From positions 2,666,001 to 2,730,000 of the forward strand of contig NZ_JAQNDK010000001.1 of the NCBI RefSeq assembly GCF_028368935.1: a stretch of 64,000 bases of DNA, written 5' to 3'. This stretch comes from Sorangium aterium (GTDB lineage: Bacteria > Myxococcota_A > Polyangia > Polyangiales > Polyangiaceae). The position numbers and the translations under genes were made by a program. Positions 57,491 to 64,000 of the stretch are shown here, piece by piece (the stretch's first letter is position 1; each line of letters starts with the position of its first letter). The notes beneath the pieces are model-generated. The model had not been told where the DNA came from, did not search any database, and was given only the letters and a program-made list of their open reading frames with translations.

Positions 57491-57832
57491 TCAGCTGCCG
57501 CGGTACGTGGTGTAGCCGTGTGGGCTGAGCAGCAGCGGGACGTGATGGTGCTGCGCCGGGTCCCGGATCTCGAAGAGGATCGACACCGTAGGATAGAAGC
57601 TCTCGCATCCGAGCGCCGCGTAATAGGCGCCTGTGTGGAAGGTGAGACGGTAGCAGCCCTGGAGGGGCCTTTCGCCCGGCGACAGCAGCCCCTTCTGCCG
57701 GCCGTCGCCGTCGGTCGTGCCGCGTCCGACCTCCCGGTAGCCGCCGCCGTCACCGACCTCCAGCACCACCAGCACGCCGCTCGCCGGGCAGCCCCGTGAC
57801 GTGTCCAGCACGTGCGTCGTGATCGCGCTCAT
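57491..57832 (-). CDS. uraH: 5-hydroxyisourate hydrolase (transthyretin-like)
   Basis: A 113-residue enzyme that hydrolyses 5-hydroxyisourate, the first product of urate oxidation. It has the N-terminal signature ITTHVLDTSRGCPASGV with H7, the segment LTFHTGAYY, a histidine stretch in PAQHHHVPLLLSPHGY, and the C-terminal YRGS tetrapeptide (110-113) that separates HIU hydrolases from transthyretin. It supplies the substrate for the UraD half of the fusion at 53342. Encoded just after the CitE-fold gene on the minus strand (56 bases apart). Confidence 0.95.
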   Translation of the reverse strand: MSAITTHVLDTSRGCPASGVLVVLEVGDGGGYREVGRGTTDGDGRQKGLLSPGERPLQGCYRLTFHTGAYYAALGCESFYPTVSILFEIRDPAQHHHVPLLLSPHGYTTYRGS

Positions 57833-57888
57833 CGGTCCTCCTCGCCGCTCGGGCCCTCCGCGGTGCGGTCCATTCCGGTGCTCTCGTA

Positions 57889-59322
57889 TCACGCGCTCCG
57901 GCGCGCCACGATGGCTTGAAAGGATCGGCCCCTGAGCTCGTCCGGCGTGAGGCCGGTCCTCTCCGCCGCCTCGCCCTCCGTCATCGCCCCCGCGCCGATC
58001 GCGCGCAGGAAGAAGCCCAGGAGCCCCTGCCCCGTCGCGGCGTCGTCGAACACCGTCCCGGCGACTGTCGCCTGGGCGGCCCGCTCGACGAAGCTCCGCA
58101 GCCGCGCGGCGGCCGCATCGACGCCCTCCAGGAAGAACGCGTACGTGGCGGCGTAGCGGACCGGCAGCTCCGCGGGGTGGAGGTCCCAGCCCTGGTAGTA
58201 GCCGCTCTCGAGCGCGCGGCGGACCTGCCCGTATTTCAGCCGCCACGCGCCCACGACCGCGCGGCGGTTCTCCTCGCTCTGCTGCGGCGTGAGCGGCGCG
58301 CCGCCGGGGCGCGCGCGGTGCGGGCCGACGGGCAGGAGGTTGCTCGCGCCGTCGGAGAGCCAGAGCCCCGAGCCGGCCAGAGCGACCTGCATCACGTGCC
58401 GCGCGAAATCGCACGCCGGGTGGGCGAGGTGCTGATGGGCGGCCGTGATCTCGCAGCTCGCCGTGTAGTCGTAGGCGCCGAAGTGCGCCGCCACGCACCG
58501 CCCGCGGGCCGCATCGACCAGCCCGGGCAGCGCGACTTCCCCGCGCGGGCCGAGGATCGACGCCGGCGTCTCGACCATCAGCTCGATCCGGATCGAGCCG
58601 GCCGGCAGCTGCAGCGCGCCCTCGAGCGCGTCGAGGGCGTCGGCCAGGGCGGAGACCTGCTCGGGCGCGACCACCTTCGGCAGCGTCACCGCGAAGGCGG
58701 GCGGGAGCGCGCCGCCCGAGGCGGCGACGAGCGCGGAGAGGAAGACGTCGAGCGTCCTCAGGCTCCGCTCGGCGCACCCGTCGCCGAGCGGCTTGATCCT
58801 GATCCCGAGGAACGGAGGCAGGCTGCGCGCGGCCATGCCGAGGGCGACCTCGCGCGCCGCGGCCGCGGCGTGCGCGTCCTCCTCGTGCCCGGGGCGCACG
58901 CCGTAACCGTCCTCGAAATCGATGCGCAGGTCCTCCACGGGCTCACGGCGGAGCTTGTCGAGCACGCGCGCGTGCACCGCGTGCGCGAGCCGCGCAGCCC
59001 CGGAGGCGCTCTCGGCCGCGCCTCCGCCCGCCTCGATCGCGGCCGCGAGCGCGAGGGCGTCGGCGCGCCCCTCCGGGAGCCCCTCGGCCCCCGGAAGGCC
59101 GATCGCCCGCGCGAAGGCCGCGAAGTCGGGCGCGTGCTCCTCGACGGCGCGGAGCGCCACCGCCCCGAGCTTCCGGGCCGTGTCGGCCTTGAACAGGTGG
59201 GCGCCGCCGTAGACGGTGTGGACCGGCTGGCGCGCGCCGGTGTGGTCGAAGACAGAGCGCCCGCTGGGGAGGCGCGAGAGCGCGCCGCGCAGCGCTTCGG
59301 AGGAGAGGCTCGTCTGGAACAT
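57889..59322 (-). CDS. CitE/HpcH-fold protein (DUF6986-like), possible malate-synthase-type enzyme
   Basis: A 477-residue TIM-barrel protein of the citrate-lyase-beta/HpcH superfamily. DFEDGYG (metal and phosphate region), GIRIKPLG, FAVTLPKV, IELMVETPASI and FGAYDYTASCEI match conserved segments, with Glu and Asp positions for Mg2+. Relatives in this fold cleave or form C-C bonds with acetyl-CoA or pyruvate; some are malate synthases. Its place next to uraH suggests it uses glyoxylate from ureidoglycolate, but this is inferred. The symbols 'PEP kinase' sometimes attached to such proteins are not supported by motifs here. Start ATG 59322; length is typical for DUF6986. Confidence 0.75.
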   Translation of the reverse strand: MFQTSLSSEALRGALSRLPSGRSVFDHTGARQPVHTVYGGAHLFKADTARKLGAVALRAVEEHAPDFAAFARAIGLPGAEGLPEGRADALALAAAIEAGGGAAESASGAARLAHAVHARVLDKLRREPVEDLRIDFEDGYGVRPGHEEDAHAAAAAREVALGMAARSLPPFLGIRIKPLGDGCAERSLRTLDVFLSALVAASGGALPPAFAVTLPKVVAPEQVSALADALDALEGALQLPAGSIRIELMVETPASILGPRGEVALPGLVDAARGRCVAAHFGAYDYTASCEITAAHQHLAHPACDFARHVMQVALAGSGLWLSDGASNLLPVGPHRARPGGAPLTPQQSEENRRAVVGAWRLKYGQVRRALESGYYQGWDLHPAELPVRYAATYAFFLEGVDAAAARLRSFVERAAQATVAGTVFDDAATGQGLLGFFLRAIGAGAMTEGEAAERTGLTPDELRGRSFQAIVARRSA

Positions 59323-59558
59323 GGTGTGCTTTCAGCAGGGTGGGTGCACACGAGATGCCGCCTGACTCGGCACGTCAAGCGGCGCTCGCGCTCCTCGCGA
59401 CGAGGCGCCATGCTGCGACCCGCGCCGCTCGAGCGAGCGCGAGGAGCGCCGCGCGCGGCGGCGCCGGCGCTGGCCAGGGCGGCGGCGCTGGCGAGGGCGG
59501 CGGCCGCCGTTGCGCGCGCAGCGCTCGGGGTGTATCCGTCGTTGGAGGACTTGAATCG

Positions 59559-61802
59559 ATGATGAGACGCCGAGACTTTCTTCGCGCGACCCTGGTGACC
59601 GCTGGTTCGGTGGTCGTGCCGACGGCCTGCTCCGATGATGGGGACCCGATCGGCATCTGCGACGTGCACGAGGATGACCGGTTCTTCCCGCAGTCGGTGG
59701 CCTCCGGCGATCCGAGGCACGATAGCGTCGTGCTGTGGACCCGGCTCGTCGATCGCAAGCAGCCGCAGTCGGATCTCACCCTGGCGCTCGTGGTCGCGCT
59801 CGACGAGGAGTTCACGCAGCTCGTGGTGCTCAACCCGAGCTCCGACAACGTGGCCTCGGTGGGGTCGGGCAGCACGCAGCTCCGCGTGACCGCCCGGGCG
59901 GAGTTCGATCACTGCGTCAAGATCAAGGTGAACGGCCTGAGCCCCGGCACCACGTACTATTACCGCTTCTACTACATGACAGGAGACGGCTGCGTCAGCT
60001 CGCGCGTCGGGCGGACGCGCACGGCGCCCGCGCTCGACGCGGACGTGCCGGTGCGCTTCGCGTTCGTTTCCGGCCAGGACTACGTCGGTCGCTACTACAA
60101 CGCTTATGTGGCCCTGGCGAAAGAGGAGCTCGACTTCGTCGTCCACCTCGGGGGCTACATCTATGAGACGACCGGGAACCCGAGCCTCCAGGCCGCCCCG
60201 GGACAGCGCAGCATCTCGTTCTCCGACGTGGACGGCGCCATCGCCTTCCAGCCGGCGGAGGGCGCGGCGTACCACGCAGCCAAGTCGCTGAGCAATTACC
60301 GGGAGCTCTACAAGACGTACCGGTCCGACCGGGCGCTGCAGCGGGTGCACGAGCTCTTTCCCATGATCGCTGTCTGGGGCGATCACGAGTTCTCCGACGA
60401 TTGCCACGGCGCGACGGCGGCCTATCTGGACGGCCGAGAGCCGGAGACGGACGAGGACCGGCGCAAGGCGGCGAACCAGGCCTGGTTCGAGTACATGCCG
60501 GCCGAATACCCGAATGATCCGAAGGGCGACGAGTTCCGCTACGACAGCGCGGTCGAGTACCCGGACGATATCACCATCTACCGGGACTTCTCGTTCGGGA
60601 AGCACGTCCACCTCGTGATGACGGATCTCCGCTCCTACCGGGCGGATCACCTGATCCCGGAGGACGCCTTTCCAGGAAAGGTCGTCGTTCAGGAGGAGCA
60701 AATCGTGGACAGCTTGACCAGCTTGCTGCCCTATACGAGCCGCTACATCCTGGACATCAACGAGGACAACTGGGTGATGACCTACAAGAGGGCGCTGGAC
60801 GAGGCCGCTGTCCTGTTCGGATTCGACCCGAGCCTCGGTTTCGCCCAGGGCGAGCCCCGCCCCGTCAGCGCCAAGGTCGTCGACGAGATCGTGGCGAAGC
60901 TGAACGAGCACAAGGCCGAGCAAGGGGAGGAGCCGATTCCCCCCATCCCGCCGAGTGAGCTCGCCTTCATGCAGAGCGGGTTCGCCTACGCCGATCTCGG
61001 AAAGACGGACTATTACAGCGCGTTCGGGTCGCGCTACTTCGTGATCAAGGACGCCTTCGATCCCTACTCGACGCTCACCGCCAAGGCCGAGGTCATGGGC
61101 GAAGCGCAGAGGGCCTGGTTCCAGAAGACGATGGAGGACTCGAAGAGCACCTGGAAGGTATGGGGGAACGAATACCGCCTTTCACAGCTCACCGTCGCCC
61201 ACACCACGGAGCCCGCGGAGCCCGATCAGGAGTCGCTCACCCGGCACTTCTACCTGAACTGCGATGGCTGGGACGGCTTCCGCGAGGAGCGGAACGAGCT
61301 CATCGAGATGCTCGCCGGGGTCGAGGGCAACGTGGTGTCGATCACCGGCGATCTCGGCGCCTTCCTCGCCGGAACGCCGGCTGTGGAGGGCGCCACGTCC
61401 ACGGCCAAGATCGTGGAGTTCGGCGGCTCCGCGATCTCGTCGGCCACGTACCGCTCGGTGCTGACGAAGCAGCTGGCGAGCCATCCGACGCTGAAAGACG
61501 TCCTGAAGGCGGAGGCGGAGGACATCGACGGCAGCATGAAGACGGCCAATCCGCACCTCGCCTTCAGCAACTCCACGAGCAACGGGTTCTGTATCGTCGA
61601 GGCGAATGCCGACGAGTTCGTCGTGAGCATGCACATGATCCCCGAAGACGCGCTCGCCGCGCCCCTGTACGAGGAGGCTCAAGCGGCAGCGCTCGACGAG
61701 CAGATCACGATCACGCGGTACAAGACGGTGGCGGCCGAGTCCGAGCTGTACTGGGACGACAAGGGCACCTGGAAGCAGTGGATCCCGGCCACCGCAAGCT
61801 AG
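59559..61802 (+). CDS. PhoD-like alkaline phosphatase/phosphodiesterase, altered metal site
   Basis: A 747-residue exported protein. It has a twin-arginine signal (MMRRRDFLRATLVTAGS) with a possible lipobox (PTACSDD), an N-terminal Ig-like domain (about 35-155, LSPGTTYYYRF) and a PhoD phosphatase domain with VWGDHEFSDD and LVMTDLRSYR. Two expected metal ligands are changed: the Cys of the SCQDY motif is G172 (VSGQDY), and the Asp of HLGDYIYE is G199. The catalytic Fe/Ca site may be impaired. GGAGG at 59544-59548 precedes ATG 59559. It probably works, or once worked, in extracellular phosphate recovery. Confidence 0.85.
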   Translation: MMRRRDFLRATLVTAGSVVVPTACSDDGDPIGICDVHEDDRFFPQSVASGDPRHDSVVLWTRLVDRKQPQSDLTLALVVALDEEFTQLVVLNPSSDNVASVGSGSTQLRVTARAEFDHCVKIKVNGLSPGTTYYYRFYYMTGDGCVSSRVGRTRTAPALDADVPVRFAFVSGQDYVGRYYNAYVALAKEELDFVVHLGGYIYETTGNPSLQAAPGQRSISFSDVDGAIAFQPAEGAAYHAAKSLSNYRELYKTYRSDRALQRVHELFPMIAVWGDHEFSDDCHGATAAYLDGREPETDEDRRKAANQAWFEYMPAEYPNDPKGDEFRYDSAVEYPDDITIYRDFSFGKHVHLVMTDLRSYRADHLIPEDAFPGKVVVQEEQIVDSLTSLLPYTSRYILDINEDNWVMTYKRALDEAAVLFGFDPSLGFAQGEPRPVSAKVVDEIVAKLNEHKAEQGEEPIPPIPPSELAFMQSGFAYADLGKTDYYSAFGSRYFVIKDAFDPYSTLTAKAEVMGEAQRAWFQKTMEDSKSTWKVWGNEYRLSQLTVAHTTEPAEPDQESLTRHFYLNCDGWDGFREERNELIEMLAGVEGNVVSITGDLGAFLAGTPAVEGATSTAKIVEFGGSAISSATYRSVLTKQLASHPTLKDVLKAEAEDIDGSMKTANPHLAFSNSTSNGFCIVEANADEFVVSMHMIPEDALAAPLYEEAQAAALDEQITITRYKTVAAESELYWDDKGTWKQWIPATAS

Positions 61803-61893
61803 GACGCAGGAGCCACCGGCCAGGCTCGCCGGCAGATGCTGCCGGCCATCTCGGCCGGCGGCGCTGAGCCCTGGCCACGAGCGACGGCTGGCG

Positions 61894-63159
61894 CTAGCGC
61901 GCCAGCATCACCACGGTGCCGTCACGGCAGGCGATCGCCATCCGCTCCTCGCCGGCAGGAACGACGGCGACCGGGGCGGAGCAGACGCGCTCGGCTGCGA
62001 TGGAGACGTTGCCGTCCGCCTCGACGACGCCGGCGCGCCCGCCCGCGCGCACGAAGCCGACGCGGCCGGTGCGATCGAGGAGGATCGGCGGGCTGGGCTT
62101 CGCGTCCCCCGCGCCGAAGAGGCCGGAGAGCCCGCCGTCGGCGGGCTGGGCGCCCGGAGGCCTGTCGATCGCGACCCGGAACGCCAGGTCGCCCGACGCG
62201 TTGATCCCGAGGAGCAGGCCGGTCGTCGACAGGACCACGGCCACGCCCCCGGCGCCGATGGCGGGCGGCCCGTCGAGCGCGCTGAAGGCCGCGCCGGCGC
62301 GGACCCCGGCGGTCCCGGTCGGCAGATCCAGCGCGACCAGGCGGCGGGCATCGACCACCGCGAGCAGCGTGCGGGCGTCGGCGAGGGCCGCGCCGCGGCG
62401 AGGCACGCCGCCGAGAGAGCCGAGCCGCCGCGGCGCGCCGGGCGGACGCCAGGTCAGCACCGCGCCCGACTCGGTGGTCACGAGCGTGCCTTCAGGGCCC
62501 GCGAGCAAGGCGCCCGTCGCGCGATCCGCGATCTCGGCGCGGGCGCGCACGGTCCCGTCCGCGGCGAGCTCGACAAGGGAGCGCCCCAGGGCCGCCACGA
62601 GCCCGCCGTCGTCGAGCGCGAGCGGCGCCACGTCGGCGTCGCGCCCGCGGAGACCGAGGGGGACGGCGAAGCGCACGCTCCCCGCAGGCGTGAGCCCGAC
62701 GGCGACGCCGGACGAGGTGATCAGCGCGAGGGTGCCGTCGCTCGTGAGCACGGCAGGCGCGAGCGGCGCGCTGTCGCCGATGCGCACGCGCCAGCGCTCC
62801 CGGCCGTCCGCGCCGAGCTTGACGACCTCCGGGACCGTCAGCGTGAGGAGGAGATCGCCCGCGGCGTCCACGAGCGGCGCGGCGTCGATGCCGCCACGGA
62901 GCTGCCTTCGCCACGCCTCGCGCGCGGGGAAGGGCAGCCGCGCGGCGGAGCGGCCCGTGCGGCGCGCGTCGAGCCGCTCGCTGGGCGCGAAGCCGCGGGG
63001 CGCGCCGACCACGATCGTGTGCGGCCGGCTCGTGTCGACGGCGTCGGCGAAGGCGAGCGGCGCCGCAGCGGAGAGCAGGAGCGCGGCCGCGGCGAGGCCC
63101 GCGGTCCGGGCGCGACGCGGCCTTCGCGGGCCGGGCGCCGTGGTGCGCGCGGCGCTCAT
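61894..63159 (-). CDS. Exported PQQ-like beta-propeller repeat protein
   Basis: A 421-residue protein with an N-terminal signal (TAGLAAAALLLSAAAPLAFA). The rest consists of repeated strands with patterns such as WRRQLRGGIDAAPLVDAAGD, LLTLTVPEVVKLGADGRERW and APAVLTSDGTLALITSSGVA, typical of PQQ/WD-type propeller blades. It lacks catalytic residues of quinoprotein dehydrogenases, so it is probably a structural or binding protein. Its ATG overlaps the stop of the upstream gene as ATGA, so both are made together. Confidence 0.75.
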   Translation of the reverse strand: MSAARTTAPGPRRPRRARTAGLAAAALLLSAAAPLAFADAVDTSRPHTIVVGAPRGFAPSERLDARRTGRSAARLPFPAREAWRRQLRGGIDAAPLVDAAGDLLLTLTVPEVVKLGADGRERWRVRIGDSAPLAPAVLTSDGTLALITSSGVAVGLTPAGSVRFAVPLGLRGRDADVAPLALDDGGLVAALGRSLVELAADGTVRARAEIADRATGALLAGPEGTLVTTESGAVLTWRPPGAPRRLGSLGGVPRRGAALADARTLLAVVDARRLVALDLPTGTAGVRAGAAFSALDGPPAIGAGGVAVVLSTTGLLLGINASGDLAFRVAIDRPPGAQPADGGLSGLFGAGDAKPSPPILLDRTGRVGFVRAGGRAGVVEADGNVSIAAERVCSAPVAVVPAGEERMAIACRDGTVVMLAR

Positions 63160-64000
63160 CGGCCGCCCTTCACGGTGAACTCGACCTGCACCTCGGGGAT
63201 CTCGGCGCCGCCCGGCGCGACGAACGGCGGCGAGATGCTGCCGTAGGCGGTGAGGATGTCCCCGCGCTGAGCGGGGTTGTCGGCGCCGTGGACGAGGCGG
63301 ACCTTGCACGCCTCCGGAGCGCGCGGCGCGGCGCTCGCGCTCGCGGCGGCCGCGCCGCTCTCCTTCCCGCCCGCGCAGCCGGACGCGGGCGGGATGGAGA
63401 GCAGGATCAGCGTCGAGTATCCCTGCCGGCGCACCTCGACGACCTCGCCGGTCAGCGCGATCGGCTTGCCGACGTGGTCCTTCCCGCCGGCGGCGAGCTC
63501 GGCGTACCCGATCGGGCCGCGGCCGGCGAACTCCTTCGCGGCGGTGTCGAGCCGATCGACGCGGCGCACGGCGAGCTTCGCGATGCGCGGCGCCATCCCC
63601 TGCATCTTCGCGCGCACCTCGAACTGGGTCGCGCCCACGGACGAGACGTTCATCACGTGCGCGAAGGTGCCGTCGGGGCGAACCGCGATCGGGTGCGCGC
63701 CGGCGAAGATCTGCGCGCCGCGGGCCGTGCGCCCGGCGAGCACGAAGCTCTCCTTGTCGATGACCACGCTCGGGCCGGGCGCCTCGATGGTGAGCGGGAC
63801 GATGCCGACCGCGACGCTCACCATGCCCTGCTCGCGCGGGCCGTCGGGCGGCGTGACCGTGTACGGCACCTGCCGGCTCAGCGTCTTCGTCTCGTCCGAG
63901 GGGCCCTCGACTGCGTCGGTGACGTCGATCGACTCGATGGCCCGGCCGCTCGTGAGCGCGACCTCCTTGCCGTCGAGGATCACCTGCGTGCCCTTGCTCG
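63156..64000 (-). CDS. Hypothetical exported protein, 3' part only
   Basis: The frame is open to the window edge and the N-terminus is outside. At least 281 residues are visible. The part near the edge contains beta-strand repeats like Ig-type or glucodextranase-type domains (VPLTIEAPGPSVVIDKESFV, AHPIAVRPDGTFAHVMNVSS). The C-terminal region resembles an OB-like fold (GKPIALTGEVVEVRRQGYST, GDILTAYGSI). Translationally coupled (ATGA) to the beta-propeller gene, suggesting a joint envelope complex. No signature allows a function; an internal GTG near 63983 is not taken as the start. Confidence 0.65.
   Translation of the reverse strand, partial: SKGTQVILDGKEVALTSGRAIESIDVTDAVEGPSDETKTLSRQVPYTVTPPDGPREQGMVSVAVGIVPLTIEAPGPSVVIDKESFVLAGRTARGAQIFAGAHPIAVRPDGTFAHVMNVSSVGATQFEVRAKMQGMAPRIAKLAVRRVDRLDTAAKEFAGRGPIGYAELAAGGKDHVGKPIALTGEVVEVRRQGYSTLILLSIPPASGCAGGKESGAAAASASAAPRAPEACKVRLVHGADNPAQRGDILTAYGSISPPFVAPGGAEIPEVQVEFTVKGGR

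Overview
The window is about 70% or more G+C and looks like the chromosome of a polyangial myxobacterium, close to Sorangium. The basis is strong GC3 bias, long alanine- and arginine-rich proteins, a Hanks-type Ser/Thr kinase, small PilZ proteins of the type expanded in myxobacteria, a FrzS-like pseudo-receiver/coiled-coil protein, a sigma-54 type promoter, and many lipoproteins carrying long Pro/Ala- or Gly-rich linkers. This assignment is inferred; no marker gene for species was read. I see no prophage, insertion sequence, CRISPR array, tRNA or rRNA gene.

Layout: 1-709 holds the start of a protein kinase, divergent from a 1,664-residue metzincin lipoprotein (1241-6235) that has a sigma-54 type promoter. 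A hexamer-built palindrome lies at 6359-6505. Then come a GNAT acetyltransferase, an MFS exporter, an M14 carboxypeptidase, an unknown protein and a translationally coupled nucleoside-type ABC transporter (10632-14235) with no binding protein beside it. 14483-19222 holds a membrane/spermidine-synthase fusion, an OmpA-like lipoprotein, larE and a 21-bp minisatellite. 19223-23080 is a probable operon: acyl-CoA synthetase, dnaJ, PEP-synthase/PPDK regulator. 23130-31303 has two PilZ proteins, a TPR lipoprotein, a hemerythrin, a membrane protein, and an ECF sigma factor coupled to a FecR-like protein.

31419-41636 holds purine nucleoside phosphorylase coupled to cytidine deaminase, the FrzS-like protein with 24 consecutive 11-residue repeats, phosphofructokinase, a UPF0104 membrane protein, an HtrA protease and proC. 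42224-42687 is RNase P RNA with a promoter and a terminator, followed by an RpoH-like sigma factor, an A-type Fe-S carrier, metH and a methyltransferase. 49722-51933 has a 40-codon small gene, a DUF3025 protein and a ferredoxin/metallo-beta-lactamase fusion.

52008-59322 is a ureide (urate breakdown) region: allantoinase, an allantoicase-OHCU decarboxylase fusion, HIU hydrolase and a CitE/malate-synthase-fold protein that could use the glyoxylate. Two secreted proteins and a 38-residue membrane peptide are interspersed. The window ends with a PhoD-like protein that has lost expected metal ligands, a beta-propeller protein, and a partial gene coupled to it.

Read together, the nucleoside transporter, the salvage pair and the ureide genes point to active scavenging of nucleic-acid material, which suits a predatory or saprophytic soil bacterium. 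The most unusual sequence-level signal is a recurrent architecture at gene ends. In five genes the stop codon lies inside a short tandem duplication, and in four of them the period is 1 modulo 3, so extra stop codons fall in other frames. The other leading observations are the hexamer palindrome, the exact 11-residue periodicity of the FrzS-like coiled coil, and the small genes.
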